Assembly: GCA_027924585.1 (NCBI GenBank)
Contig: BSBM01001444.1
Span: 1,054,001 to 1,118,000, forward strand
Direction of reading: 5' to 3'
DNA from: Larix kaempferi
Taxonomy: Eukaryota > Streptophyta > Pinopsida > Pinales > Pinaceae
DNA: 64,000 nucleotides
In this document: positions 1 through 12,800 of the stretch, piece by piece
Numbering within the stretch: the stretch's first letter is position 1
Layout of the letters: the number at the start of each line of letters is the position of its first letter
Program-made: the position numbers and the translations under genes
The notes under the pieces: generated by a model
Databases searched by the model: none
The model's input: only the letters and a program-made list of their open reading frames with translations
What the model was told of the DNA's origin: nothing

Positions 1-247
1 GAGCCCTGGCTGTTAGCATATGCCAATCAAACATCACTTAGATATTCTCAACAACTGGTTCTTTGCTAATACACAACTAATAAGAGGCACTGCGCTAAGA
101 AAACTAACCTGTTGATCAAAATTAACAGAACAGAAATCTTTAAAGATGAACATTGAAAACCGAGTAGTTTCTCCGATCTCGACAAAAACTCTCATTGCAC
201 ACAATAAATACACAAACCAATAATATAAAGGATTCATCTCAATCCAC

Positions 248-632
248 CTGAAAGAATCATTATGATAGACCATATAAAGAAGGCTTTCAAGATCCAAAGC
301 TTCAATAAGAACCAGAATAGCCTGATATCTGACATGCTGTGCATACTTTTGAGCTTCTTGTGTCACAGCAAGTTTTTCTATGTTGCTACAACCAGATATT
401 ATGTCCTGTACATAGCATTGAATATATTAGGACTTAAAATATAACAAATAAGAAAGCATGACTCTGAAAGTAACTTGCAATGATACTTTACCTTGAAAAC
501 ATCAAGTAAACTTTTCCATATATCAGCTGTGCAAACAAGAACTGGTTGATAGTAGAGAAGGAATAAAATGTCCATAATCGAGCTCTCTTCAATCAAAGTC
601 TCCTCAGCCCACATGTCTGCATATCGAAGATC
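248..632 (-). pseudogene. NUP188-like nucleoporin, two-exon fragment
   Basis: Two exon-like blocks lie on the minus strand. Block 1 (632 to 492) is 47 codons in phase 0, preceded by a TTCAG acceptor and followed by a GTAAAG donor; it reads DLRYADMWAEETLIEE and continues without a stop. Block 2 (405 to 248) follows an 86-bp intron with a GTACAG acceptor, encodes about 52 codons and includes LVLIEALDLESLLYMV. The pairing of a conserved helical WAEETLIE segment with an IEALDLE segment resembles the plant NUP188/DUF3414 scaffold nucleoporin, a structural protein of the nuclear pore inner ring; this family call is from memory. No other exons are recognisable nearby, so this is either part of a gene extending beyond the left edge or a captured or relict fragment. 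The downstream donor at 247 (GTGGAT) is weak. Confidence 0.45.
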
Positions 633-1339
633 CTGAAGCCAAGAACATTATATCTCTTTCTATAGCAGAGAATTACTCAGTCCATAAATTTTCCCCAAGA
701 TATTTCCCATTCTTACAATAAAGGCTTATTACTAAAATTATGTTTCTTCAAACAATAAATTCCTAGAAAATAATCTCATTCAAAAATAAAGCAAAACAAG
801 TAATTGCACCACATATTTTCAGAAAAATCTAGAAGCCATCAGCACTACAATATCAATTCCAAGAGATAACATAACACACTAGCCTAAAGTACTTATTACT
901 ATTGCAGTTAACAAGGACAGTAAAATTACAAAGATCTAAGAAAAGTTCTATGAATTGCAAAATATGAGAAAGCAAAAGGAATTTTACAAATGTGATTTGG
1001 AAATCTTAAATATAAAGGTAGTCTAATTAACTATTTTGCAATCTGTTGCATCCTGCATCACAGATATACACGTTAGGCCATATAGCCAGAACCAATATGC
1101 ACCAAGATGCCCACTTGAGCAACACAAACTTCCACAACATATTTGAGTGGACCCAGCCCAAAAACAGTCAGCAAAGTGAAATGCCTGCATTAAGAAATTT
1201 TGAACCAGTGATCTCAGGAGCGCTAATTCCAAAGAAACCCTCAGAATGAAATATCCCTGGAGCATTGTCTATATAATCTATATTTTAATAAATTTTAATG
1301 GATATATATTAAAAAAAAACATAATGGGCAACCAAAGGG
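633..1339. other. unassigned AT-rich sequence
   Basis: I see no credible gene here. The short open frames on both strands around 1,023-1,265 have no recognisable motif. The segment near 1,270-1,320 is very AT-rich and contains a short A run. Confidence 0.5.
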
Positions 1340-2300
1340 TTCAGACCAGCCTTCTTCATTTGTTGGTAAAGCAAAGCACCGCAATTATCTTAAAAGTATG
1401 GCCATCCCATTGACGAATGCAAAACTCTTCACACTAAGGAAAAGTCAAAGGCTGTCCTCACAGAACAACCTGAACTAGAACATGCATTGATTACGATTGA
1501 TTATCCAATTGCTACAAATCCACAACTTATCCTGATGACCAGAGACTATTCCGCATTACTGAAGAAAGCATTTTTGCCCAAAAAATACCAGATGAAAGAT
1601 CACTCGCTTTCTCTTATCATTGATAATGCCAGTTCAAAAAAATCAGAATCTCCGAAGCTACTTTCATATCTACATCTTCCTACTAAAGCCTACCCTACTA
1701 CCTATTACTTGGGTTGGGTCAAAGATGTTTCGATTACATGTTGGCAACAAGGCAATGTGCAGTGACTCTTGCCATTTGACCCTTGAAGCCTTAAGGATAC
1801 AGTTCATTGTGATGCCACTCCACTTGAATGTTTTGAGTTAACGCTTGGGCATCATGACTAGTATGATAGCCATACCACACATGATGGGTGGAACAACACC
1901 TACAGAGTTAAGAAGGATAGTAAAGTATACAAACTGACATCTTCTTCTTCCTCCTCTTCTTCTTCACCTAGCTCTCCTTTTGGACCTCAATTAATGAAAC
2001 AAGTTAATATGAATATGTACTTTGTACTTATTTAGTCTTCCCAGCAAAAGTGGAAGACAACATGAAATTCCCTACTTCAGAGAGTCGAGGTATTACTGTT
2101 GCTTATTCAGATGTTTTTGACGAACCTTCAGGATTAACTCCTCGTAAAACCATCCAACACAACATTGATTGGGTACAAGGTTCTTCACCACCTAATCTTC
2201 TGCATAGCGTTCCACACAACTTGTGAGTACCAATGTGGAGAAGTAGTGGCAAAAAATTCTTGAAGGATCTTGTGATCTAGGGAATCATCAACTGCAGTTT
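1340..2300 (+). pseudogene. Ty3/gypsy protease to RT N-terminus, decayed
   Basis: Broken plus-strand frames read as the protease-to-RT part of a plant Ty3/gypsy polyprotein. Around 1,690-1,850 the pattern LGWVKDVSI..., then ...HCDATPLECFELTLGH, resembles the conserved DVVPLD..LG-PY part of gypsy protease domains. Around 1,895-1,945 come YRVKKDSKVYKLT-like residues. Around 2,105-2,190 DVFDEPSGLTPRKTIQHNID is the classic N-terminal leader of gypsy RT (D-F-x-P-x-x-L-P-P-R-R-x-x-D-H-x-I), followed by a degraded SSPPN. Several stops and shifts interrupt it and the RT catalytic core is absent. It abuts the LINE fragment that starts near 2,440. The family identification is from known domain order; the exact ends are uncertain. 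Confidence 0.6.
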
Positions 2301-2439
2301 GTTCCTGCACCTACTAGTTTCCGGGAACATACTTCATTGCCAATTCTTAATGTTTCTCATATCGTTGAGAATCATGCGTCCAACTTTTTCGACTCCACTA
2401 CATGGTGAGCCCATGGTATTGGAAAATCATCTAGAATTT

Positions 2440-3768
2440 ATATCCACATCTCATCTCAAGTCCTTGTGTGGGATCTACATTGATGAGGTGAAGTCCTTCC
2501 TCATGAAAATCCAGGGTGGGAATGGTTGCCTTCTACACCTAGTTTTGATATCTAGCATGCATTTTTCTAATGATCTGGTCTTCTCGGCCTCATCTCGGAG
2601 GGTCTACAGAGACAACTTGATGCTTTGGCCCTCCTCCATGACCTTCGACAGTTGAGTGTCAACTTGGATAAAACCAAAGTTATGATCTCCAACGGGTCAA
2701 AGAAGGTACTCTCAGATTATCATTTATTTTTCAAAAGGATGGAGATTGAGATAAACAGTCCCTATGCTTAAATGGAGGTGCAATTCTCAAGGCCTCATTT
2801 CAATCTCAGGCATGCTCTTCTCAAGAGACAATATTTTCGACACCATTTTGAAGACATACCAACAAGCGACTGGATTCTTAGACATTCTCGAGAGACAATA
2901 TTTTCAACACCATTTTGAAGACATACCAACCAATATGTCTCTCATGGACACCCTTATCCGTCCCATAATTCTTTATGCTTCAGAGTTTTAGGGACCTTGT
3001 TTGCTAGAGTTTGATTAGGCCTTAGTCAAGAGAGTGCAGACATTTCTACTTTGATGCATCATCAAATGCAAATAGACAATGCCTCAACCCATTATTCTTG
3101 TGGATTTTGGTACATGACACCTCCAAATTGATACTATGTTCAACCTTATCTCACTTCTGCATCGCATTTGGAGTTTTGTTGACTTGGTGAAGGGACGAGA
3201 CCAGTATCCATACTTGACCTACTATTCATCAGAGTCCATTTCTTTAGCAAGCCCTTAGGATAGTACTCAATGTTTGTTTGTGGTGGTTTCAAATCTTTTG
3301 AAGTTTGTGGGTATTTTGATGGACCAACTTCCTTTGTTCAGTTACTCCCTAGATGAACCTAGCCACCTCTTACCTCTTAGGTAGGAGTTGAACAAGGTCG
3401 TTTGAAATGACATTTACAAGCAGTTTACACAACTCACTTGGACAAACCCACAAAGCAAGTTACGTCCAAAGATGACTTTCTATATTGAGAAATTCATGGA
3501 GTTGGGGGACGAACTCTTTGTCCAACCTTCGTACACACTTTGTTATTAGGTGCACGCTCTTCCTAGTATGTTAGGCCAGTTGCGAGTGGGTTCACATTGA
3601 CTTCAAGCGGAGGAAAATCACTAGATCGACCAATGTCGACTATGACATCCTCGGGAGATCGAGACAGAGGAGCACATCATCTTCTACTAGCCCATCTGCT
3701 ATGAGATCTAAGGGCAGTCCCACTGCTTATTCAAGGATCCACAGACCCTCTCAAGTTTCTTCAGGTAC
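2440..3768 (+). pseudogene. LINE (L1-like) reverse transcriptase, 3' part, broken
   Basis: The plus-strand frames match the minus-strand LINE at 15,726-17,352. GIYIDEV (near 2,470) is the RT segment ahead of the active site. It is followed by GCLLHLVLIS and a degraded active-site block near 2,565 (SNDLV where F-A-D-D is expected). Next come a QLDAL-type helix, NLDKTKVMI, then DTLIRPIILYASE (about 2,945-2,985) and a long C-terminal region with QPIILVDFG, KGRDQYPYL and LRPKMTFY. A TEEHIIF block near 3,668 corresponds to the cysteine-rich C-terminus. There are many in-frame stops and frameshifts. The frame is interrupted exactly at 3,768 by a 4.15-kb LTR insertion and continues at 7,926 in the same sense (FFRY then LNQRCLA). 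Confidence 0.75.
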
Positions 3769-6700
3769 TGTTATCACATATATAGTAGCCAGGCTACCAT
3801 ACACTATTTTTCTGATTCCAGTACACTTTTCAGCCAATTCCCATACATTGAGATGCTAAGATGAGCATCTATTATGGATCATGATTATTATATGGATAGC
3901 AGTTTTGTTCCCCGTGCCATGACTGAGTTTCAGGACACTCAGAGAGATGACCGATGTAGCCATTTAGCCATTTGTACATAGCAGTCAGTATTGCCCAAAG
4001 TTACAGCAGCAGCTTCAGACGACAGATGTTGGTTCAGATTATGTGCATTCAGGTATATGACTCAACAGGTATATTCTCGTGTTATGGTTATATTGCTTTT
4101 ATATTGATTTTTGTAGCATGTCTTAGCATTTAGTATCATGATCTGGCGATCATATAGATATGTGGACCTGGTTGTATCTTTATATATATTATATTGTCCC
4201 CACTCAGACTTAGAAGTTCATTACCCATACTCATTGGTTTTACCCTCCCTAGGGAGAATAGAGGTGATCATTCCCACCATACTTTGGCCTGCTAGTGTTG
4301 GTCTCATTATTCACTGTCTTCACCCATCCATTACCTACCAGTTTGTTTATTACCCTGACTTACTACTTGACTAGTGGCATGGAGGACCTTCCCTCGCTTT
4401 AGCCTCTGTGTTGGATGAGATTCCCTGTTTCTTGTGTCTCGGCTCTGAGTTGGTGACAGAACTTACCTTTGGTGAGTTGGATTGTAGTCCTAAATCATTC
4501 AGGTCGATTGTATCGATGTTTGGCACTGATATGAAGTCCCCCTAGTCACTTAAGATGTGTTGGCTAAAACTAAAAGCTCATGTACTACTTATGGAAACTT
4601 ATGTAAATTCGCCCAGGAAACTGTAAACTCTAGAATGTGTTTATCAACACATGTAAGTAAAGGGCAAGAGCAATGAAAAGCTATAAATACTCCTTGAAGA
4701 GTATAAGAAAGGTCCAAAAAAGCAATGGTTCTTAAACTCTACATCTAAACAATTGTTGACCTTATGTATATGTACAAACATGCCCTGGATGCAAGCTGCA
4801 ATTAGTTGTGCTTCTTAGCACACCTGAGATCCGAAGGGTTATGTAGGCCAAAAAGGCCATAAAGTAGACATGGTGCCTAAGTTGAATAAGCAATCTTTGA
4901 ACAACTTACCCATATGTGAGCCACTGCCATCCCCCGTGTTACTGCTTGTCCAGCATATGTTAGAGTGAGTATTCCCTTTCCATTTCCAACGTGTCACAAT
5001 GTCAAGTCAGTAGTCATCCCTTAGCCTAGCCTTTTAATTTTTAGCCCTCACCCTTCACTAGCAAATTGATCACAACTGTGAAGTGAGTATGGTCTTGAAA
5101 GTCTAGTCTGAGTAATAATAATAATTAATGACTTTATATATTTGGTTTTAAATCGCCAGTAATGATTACTTCTTGTTATAATTGTTACTTGAATGAATTG
5201 TAGAGCATGCATTAACCTTTGGCACTTGCAGCAGTTTGATAATAGCCTGAGTTATATTATTGGTTATTTTGACTTGGTCAAACCTAGTTTGACCAAAGTC
5301 AAGCACAAGACATGAAGTGGCAGACCTCAGACGATACAGAGATATGATATATGGTCTGGTACAGGTCACCAGGTGATTCTATGCAGTGGTTTCAAGCTTA
5401 TCATGATGATTTGTGCTTTTCAGCACTTTTACAGATTATTATTATTTGGTCTGTCAGGTATGTTGGATATTTATTATGATCATGCAGAGATCTATATGGT
5501 GTATGAGTACACATCTTAGATGGATTTGTGCTCTTTGAGTCCAATGAGACAGTCTGTTTTCGGTTCCGGGTAGTTACAGTAATTATTAGCCTCGGTAGAC
5601 TATCCTAGTGCAGTTTTGGCCTGTCAGATGGCTTATCAGGGCAAAAGGTTGGACTTGACTGGTTCACCTAGGGCATTGTGCATGGAGGGGGTGGTCCAGC
5701 CACTTGTTATTACCATATTACCCCCCTCCCAGAGAGCCTGGTGGGATCACCTTGAAAACCCAGGCACTCCAGGAGGCAGTTTGGGCAGTTTCACACTTCC
5801 CAAGGCAGATTAAAAATGGTAAAAATGGTTACTAAGGGATTCGATTTGGGCTACTGAGGCAAGGGATTGGCATGAGATGACTTTTGATGATGAGTGGGAT
5901 GTCTTCCACACCTTCTCCAGCAGTTTCAGCTTTCAGTGGGGCCTACACTCATCACTCCGACATTTTTTGTGGATTTCTGGAGCCTCCTAAGGCTCACGAC
6001 TTTTCCAGAGAGGTACGATTTGGTGCTTAGAGCATTATTTTATTGATATTGTGCCATGGGGATTGACCAAGGGTGTTAGAAATTGCCCCTTAGACCCACC
6101 ATGAGCTAGATCTTATATTTTATCATTGACATTTCATGGGATCCCCTCTCCTAGGGCGATTTGGTCCATTGATGTATTATTTTATCATTGATCCACGTAT
6201 TTTTATGTTCAGCTCATCTCAACCATTGATTAGATCACTTTCATCTTTTAATCTTAGCCATCCATTCAAAAGGTGGTTAGGGTTTTGGTGTCTCTCCATC
6301 CTATTTAAAGGAGAGAGCTCCTCATTGTAGAGGGGACTTTTGGCTCTGGATTATTGGAATAGAAAAATACTATTGCATCTACTTGTTGTGTTAAGGTGAA
6401 TGTTTTTGGAGTTCGACTATTTGTTCTTCCTTTGCACTGGGTTATTGGAGATTATCTTGCTATCTTTTGTTCCATGTATTTTTCATCTACAGGTGGAGGT
6501 CGAATTGGTTCAAGGAGGACGCATTGGTAAGGGAAGACTCTCCCTGCTTCTTCTTTGGGTTTCTTCGTCGGTAACAGGGAGTATTACTGTCTTAGTACCT
6601 TCTACTTCATGTTATCATTTGCTATTTGCTTGTATTTCCTCCATGATCATTCTGGTTGAATCGAATTCCTTGGTTTGACAGGTAGAGGAGGGCGCACGTG

Positions 6701-7920
6701 TGGACTAGGGCATCACTTCAAGGCAAGAAAAATCAACAATCTCTCATTTGTCTCTGCAGGAACGTTCCTCAACAACATGGCAATGTCATCCATCACTCAG
6801 GCATGATCTCAAGGTAAATTTCGCATTCCATGATCTATCCATTTGTCTAAGTCATTAAAACCCTCATTTTTCCTTTTTTTAGATCTACTTGGATCTAGCA
6901 GGCTTTTGGGTAAAATATTGAAAACCCGCCTCTATAGCCTCCACAGCAATTTGGATCTATAGTTTGGTGTGGATTGGCTTCCATTTGACCCTTTTCCCAA
7001 GGCACATTAGCCTCCTTGAGGGAGGTCGCGCTCCTTGAGGGAAGCTATTGGGGCTAGTTCCAAGACGTGGGTAGGTGAGATCCTGCTTGATTTGCACTCC
7101 TCTCACTTGATAACCTACCCCTAGTACCTCACTTCTTTGATTTTTTCCTTGTGGGCCCCATTCCTCATTTTGAGGGTTGTGCCCCACTTGGGTCATTGGG
7201 TGATGTACTTTAAATCTCAGATCTACTGAGATCTAGCCATTGGATGCCCTTGATCTTCAAAACCCACCTTGCTTTGTACCTTGACAACCCCGATCTACAT
7301 TTTGGTGGACATCCGACTCCATATGGCCCAAATTCCAAGACACTGATCTTCTCCAAGCCTTCACGACTTTCCTAGGTTGTCAAATTTCTCTATGGGTTGA
7401 TCTCTGTCTGGTTGCTTGCACACTTAGATACTGTCATATCCCTTCATCAAGCATAGCTAGAAAGCCCTAACTGACAGATCTACGTTTGGGACACTCTCCT
7501 TATTTTAAGGGTCATGTTTCCCAAGGCAGTTATTTTGACTATTTTGAACTAGCTTTGAATCCTGGAATCATACTTAATCCTAGAATCACTGTGTGTTATC
7601 TTTCCTTATCATATCACACCTTTCCTAAGCCTCCCCAGTGGTCATAACTCCTCAATTCTAGGGTTCTATACCTGTCACCCTGCGTACTTCATCTGATTGT
7701 TTTGATCTGGTGATTGGGTTGATCTCTCCTATCGGGAGTAGATCTGGGTCTCCCCCTTGCTATCTTGGCTTTGATAGCTAAAGCGAAGAGTGCCTTGGTG
7801 GGCGTGATAACCATCCTTTTGGGAACTAGGGCTCTCTTGGTTCACCACTTTAGTTGCCTGTCCCCTCTACCATCCACCTTGGATCGATCTGTAGGGGCAA
7901 CTACAAGATTGGTGATAACA
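3769..7920 (+). mobile_element. Solo LTR, family C (Ty3/gypsy), 4.15 kb
   Basis: The segment starts TGTTATCACATATATAG and ends GGTGATAACA, so it has TG...CA ends and a perfect 9-bp terminal inverted repeat (TGTTATCAC/GTGATAACA). It is flanked by the direct 5-bp repeat GGTAC (3,764-3,768 and 7,921-7,925). The same sequence, more diverged, occurs minus-strand at 27,929-23,393, directly downstream of a Ty3/gypsy pol, which identifies it as that family's LTR. A TATA-like CTATTTAAAG lies at 6,301. No pol is inside and a LINE frame is rejoined on either side, so I read it as a solo LTR left by LTR-LTR recombination. 4.15 kb is very long for an LTR. Short ORFs inside have no recognisable domains. 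Confidence 0.8.
6301..6310 (+). promoter_or_regulatory. TATA-like box of family C LTR
   Basis: CTATTTAAAG is followed 10-20 bp later by a purine/pyrimidine-rich stretch (GGAGAGAGCTCCTCATTG). It is conserved in the other family copies: minus strand 25,343-25,334, and the duplicate at 57,825-57,834. Position within the LTR and conservation support a pol II promoter; function is inferred. Confidence 0.45.
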
Positions 7921-7925
7921 GGTAC

Positions 7926-8190
7926 CTTAACCAAAGATGCCTAGCCATACACATGCAAAGGAACCTCAGGCTTTGTTCCCATATTCTTTGGCCTCCTGCT
8001 AGACAAACATCCACCAAAAGGATCACTTCCTTTTCCACAGTGCTCCCATCTGTTAGGGGCACCAAGCGACACACTGATAGCATCCTTGCTTTCAACTCCA
8101 GATCAATGAAGACCCCCGGTACCAACCCTACTTCCTAGAGATCTATGCAACATTGCCAATCTAAATCCTGTACTAGTAGCTAGATGAGAT
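7926..8190 (+). pseudogene. LINE fragment, continuation beyond the solo LTR
   Basis: The frame RYLNQRCLAIHMQ... resumes immediately after the TSD copy of the solo LTR, matching the LINE frame that stops at 3,768 (...SSFFRY). The equivalent part of the minus-strand LINE reads K/RYPD.KCLALYFQ followed by a PPA/PPL and S/TSF-containing tail, so the two halves are one LINE split by the LTR. The end near 8,190 is approximate. A second copy lies at 59,450-59,714 through the long duplication. Confidence 0.65.
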
Positions 8191-9327
8191 CACCCAAACT
8201 CCAATGGCAAGTAACCTCTTCCATGCAACAACACAGCGCATTGTCTGGATACTACTAGCCTCCTATCTTGAGTTTTCTCCATTTGGCATAGAATGTTAGG
8301 AGACATTAATCTAGATGCCTTTGATCTACTTGCATCATCATTTGTATTTTGGATACAAGATCCATTCCCATTATACATTTTTCTCTCATAGAGGCTTTCC
8401 TCTCTCAGAGTTTGATTTCTCAAGATTTAGCTTAGATCCATACTTGACATTCTATATCTTGATTTTATAAGAGTTCTCTTGACACTCCAACATTGTACCT
8501 AGCAATCCCATTGACCAACTTTAGTGGTCATTTGTTGGACATTAATAAACTCATCTTAGTGTATCTTATTATCTACTTTCAATGAATCCTTCTCCTTGTA
8601 TCCATTCAGAGTTTCTCTCACAATCCTCTACTTCTTCAATAGTTTGTCAAATGGCTTCATGGGAACTTCTAAACTAAGTAGGAAGGACTCCCTATGCCTC
8701 ATTTTTTCACATTTCCTCATCCTACTGCACACAAGGATTTACTAGACTCTTGCTCTCACATGCATTTGCTATGAAGCAAAATGAGCTCAATCGTTTTGAG
8801 TACAACATTAGAGCTCATGTATTTCATCTTCATCATGTTCCTGCTACATTAATGTTTCTATCAAGACTCTCAACAAGCTTCCACTGACTATTTTCTTCAA
8901 CAAAGAGGATATCCAACAACTTTCTTCCATAAGCCTCTTACCTTCAACAAAGCACTCCATTTTTAGCAAGGACATGGATTCATACAAAGATCCCAACTAC
9001 ACAATGACAGAATATTATTTTTTGCTTCATTGGAAGGTGTGTGCCAAGTACCCCAAGTACAATACAAATTGGGGATGATTTAAGGGAGGAAATTATTAGA
9101 CATGATCACATGGACTGTTATATTTTATTTTATACTATTGTGTATTGTAAATATTTCTATTTACATTTCCCTAGAAGTCTCATTCATCCTGAACTTTCTT
9201 TGTACATGTTTCTTTAGTTATAAGTCACCTTCCTCTAGAGGCTTCCTTCATTATAATATATTGGAGGCATGGTCAAACTTGATCACTCTTCCACACTTTT
9301 GTACTCTCTATATGGTGGAATTGTTGA
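8191..9327. other. unassigned, probably decayed retroelement sequence
   Basis: AT-rich with no intact frame. Near 9,018-9,080 a short plus-strand run (YYFLLHWKV) recalls the chromodomain-like tail of some gypsy integrases, but it is too short to call. It ends at the copia target site ATTTT (9,328-9,332). Confidence 0.35.
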
Positions 9328-9332
9328 ATTTT

Positions 9333-9750
9333 TGTTTGAATAACAGGTACACCCACAGAGACCGAACACCAAGGACACTGCTCACACACAAAGATCATAG
9401 ATCAGTACACCAGATGTTTGACCTGGTTAAAACCCCCTTGAGGGAAACAGTCCACGGCCCCGGCCAAATAGCTTCTACGGAGTAATTTATTATGCAAAAG
9501 AAAAATATCACATGAGCTTCTCTCAACAATGGATCATTCGGTAAGTGACCCTCCATGCTCTTTAAATAGAGATCATGGACCAATCCGGTGTTAAGCCACG
9601 GATCAAGTGTCGATAAGATCGAGAGAAGTTGAACCGTCGGATCACTTTATATCGTGACCGTCGGATTACATATATACAAATGCCTACCTAACGAATATAT
9701 TAGACCAAGTTGAACTTTACTAACTCCTAAGTGTCAAAAATATCCTAACA
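9333..9750 (-). repeat. copia 3' LTR
   Basis: 418 bp, plus-strand ends TGTTTGAATAACA and CCTAACA. Its pair is at 14,966-15,383. A TATA-like box reads CTATTTAAAG on the minus strand (9,569-9,560). Confidence 0.92.
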
Positions 9751-9759
9751 TCCCCCCTT
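9751..9759 (-). other. Polypurine tract of the copia element
   Basis: On the minus strand AAGGGGGGA directly precedes the 3' LTR start (TGTTAGG). The position and composition are those of the plus-strand primer tract of LTR retroelements. Confidence 0.85.
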
Positions 9760-9834
9760 AAGAACAACTTGCGGTAGGATTGAAGGATTTACAAAGGTGA
9801 CACAAAATTAGGAGAAGGAAGGAGGCACTAAAGC

Positions 9835-12800
9835 CTATCCCCCCTTAATGACAACTTCATGTACTCCTAGCATAGCTTGAAGTTTGGAAAACTTCGCTTC
9901 TGTAAGAGACTTGGTGAAAATGTCTGCAACTTGATCATTTGTTTGACAATATCGCACTTCAAGAACATGATCCTGGAGGAGCTTTCTAATGAAGTGCATC
10001 TGAAGTTCAATGTGTTTTCTGCACTGATGTTGGGCTGGATCTTTGGCTAACTGAATGGCACTCTGATTGTCACACCATAGTGTAGTCGGATGCTGCTGCT
10101 GGAACCCAAACTCTGAAAGGATCTGACGAAGCCACATAGCTTCCTGACTAGCACGAACAGCTGCACGGTACTCGGCTTCGGTTGAAGAAAGAGCAAGTGC
10201 ACTTTGTTTCTTAGAAGCCCAAGAAATAGGTCCTAAACCCAGAGTGAATACATATCCTGCAGTGGACTTCCGATCATCAGGGTCACCAGCCCAATCGGAA
10301 TCAGTGTAACCAACTAAAGAAGGAGTCCCCCCCGAACTGTAATGTATCCCGAACTGAACTGTACCTCAACCATACCGAAGGATTCTTTTTGTTGCTTTCC
10401 AATGACTTTCATGAGGGCATTGCATATATCGGGCCACAAGACCAACAACAAAGGAAAGGTCAGGACAGGTGTGAGTTAAGTACAAGAGGCTACCAACAAG
10501 CTGACGTTATAAAGTAGCATCTACTTCAGGTGTTGAACAAGTGGTAGAAAGTTTGACTCCAGACTGGAAAGGAAAGGGAGCTGGTTTTCATCTTCCATGT
10601 GAAAGCGGCGGAGAAGATCACAGGAATACTTAGACTAGGAAAGAGATATACCTTTCTGGGTTTGCAAGACTTGGAGGCCAAGAAAATAGTGCAAGTGTCC
10701 AAGGTCTGTCATTTCAAACTGTTGTTTAAGACTTCACTTCACATGGTGGATAAATTTGGGGTCACTACCAGTAAGGATTAGGTCATCAACATAAAGGACT
10801 AGGATTATGAGATGGTAATTGACTTTCTTGGTATAGACATTTGAATCAGAATGGCATCTACAAAAACCAATATCTAGAAGAAACGTGTCCATTTTAGCAT
10901 ACCAGGACCGAGGGGCTTGCCTAAGGCCATAGAGAGATTTCTTGAGGCGACAGACAAGGCTGGTGTCAGACTGAATGTAACCAGGAGGTTGTTCCATGTA
11001 GATTTCTTCTTGCAAATTCCCATGCAAGAAGGCAGATTTAACATCCATCTGATGGACTTCCCAATGACAAGATGCAGCAAGGGCAAGAACAAGGCGGATG
11101 GAATTCATTTTGGCTACGGGTGCAAAGGTTTCGGTGTAGTCGATGCCTTACACTTGAGAGAATCCTTTAGCAACTAGTCTTGCCTTATGTTTGTCAATAC
11201 TTCCATCTGGTCCATATTTGGTTCTGTAAACCCACTTACATCTGACAAGTTTTCTGCCTTTGGGAAGAGGAACAAGATCCCAAGTGTTATTTGTCATTAA
11301 GGAATTGTATTTTTCATCCATTAATGCATCCCAATCTGGATGGCCAGAAGCTTCTTTAAATGTATCTGGATCACAATTTTCTGAAACTTGAGCCAGAAGT
11401 AATGAGGCTCGTTGAAACTGAGAGCGAGTACGACGCTGATCTATAGGATCACCAGCAAGATCACCTGTAGCTTCTCTAGTAGAACAAACCCATTTAGGAA
11501 GCTGTGAAGCTGGTGCTGGAGGAGGTGGAGCAGGATTTTCATCCTCACTATCATCATCATCTGAAGAAGTAATTGGAGTAGGAGAAATATCAATAGGTGA
11601 AGAAGAGGAAGAAGATGATGGCACAAGCGCCGAATTAGGCTCGCAGGCCAATATATGTTCATCAAATTTGACGTCTCTTCTTATAATTATATCATGAGAA
11701 TGTGGCAGAAGAAGACTATAGCCTTTGACATCTTCAGAATAACCAACAAATATATACTTTTCACTTTTAGGTTGTAAAGCTTTCTGTTTTTCATCCGGAA
11801 TATGAGCCCATGCTTCACTACCAAACACACGGAAAAGGCTGACATCTGGTTTATTTTTACTCCATGCTTCTTCCGATGTAATCCCTTGTAAAGCTTTAGT
11901 GGCGCTGCGATTAATTATATAATTTGCACAATTTACAGCTTCAGCCCAATATGGAAGACTTAGTTCTTTAGCTTGGAGCATACAATTAGCCATTTCTTTT
12001 AGAGTGCGGTTTTTCCTTTCAGCTACACCATTTTGTTGTGGTGTATATGGAACAGTATGTTGTTGTTGGATTCCTTGTTCATTGCAGAAATTAGTGAACT
12101 GTTGTTAACAAATTAACCCCCATTATCAGATCTTAACTTAAGAATTTGATGACCACATTGTTTCTCAACAAGAGCCTTGTAGGCCAAGAACATGCCAAAA
12201 AATTCGCTCTTGAGTTTTAAGAAGTAAACCCAAGTGCATTTGGAGTAATCATCAATGAAAGTCAAGAAGTATTTGAAACCACAAAAGGAAGCAAAAGGTA
12301 GAGGACCACACAAGTCATTGTGCACAAGCTGCAAAGGAGCCGAGGCGTGCCAAGAGGCACGTTTGTCAAAACTGTCCCGATGATGTTTTCCGAGTACACA
12401 ACCGAAATAAACACCATCCTTGCAAGAGACCATAGGAAGACCTGTCACCATAATTTCTTTACATAGTTGTTGCAATTAGCGATAGTTTAAGTGACCAAAT
12501 CGCTCATGCCAAAGCTTGCTCAGTTCATCACTATGAGCAACAAAAACTGATGGAAGTGAAGATGACCCAAAGTTGTCAAACTTGTACAACCTGGTAATAT
12601 CATCAACTGTTCCAGTAGCTAATACATGTCGTGGATCTTTTAAGTTTGTGATTACAACTTGGTGAGGTGAAAACTCTACGGTTTTACCTTCACCAGAATG
12701 AGTGATCTGGTATACTGATAAAAGATTACATGAAAGAGTAGGAACACATATTACATCATTAAACTGTCCATTGTCTAGATGAACAGTACCAGACCCTTCA

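Larger units (their letters stand above)
4114..12467 (+). repeat. Left copy of a near-identical 8.35-kb direct repeat
   Basis: This interval recurs at 55,638-64,000 with a constant offset of 51,524 bp up to about 63,050 and 51,533 thereafter (a 9-bp insertion in the right copy). Only a handful of substitutions were seen, for example at 9,044, 9,216 and 11,227. The left boundary lies inside the family C LTR and does not coincide with an element end. The match runs to the window edge, so the true length is unknown. Confidence 0.9.

Noticed and set aside
3769-7920. DNA transposon with 9-bp terminal inverted repeats
   Set aside because: A family copy is joined to a gypsy pol with 5'-TG...CA-3' ends and a 5-bp target duplication, which fits an LTR. 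No transposase-like ORF is inside.
9018-9085. Chromodomain remnant of a chromoviral integrase
   Set aside because: Only a short LLHWK-like run is visible, with no supporting integrase sequence upstream; insufficient.
10917-11177. Plus-strand ORF opposite the copia RT
   Set aside because: Antisense shadow of the RT coding region, with no independent motif.
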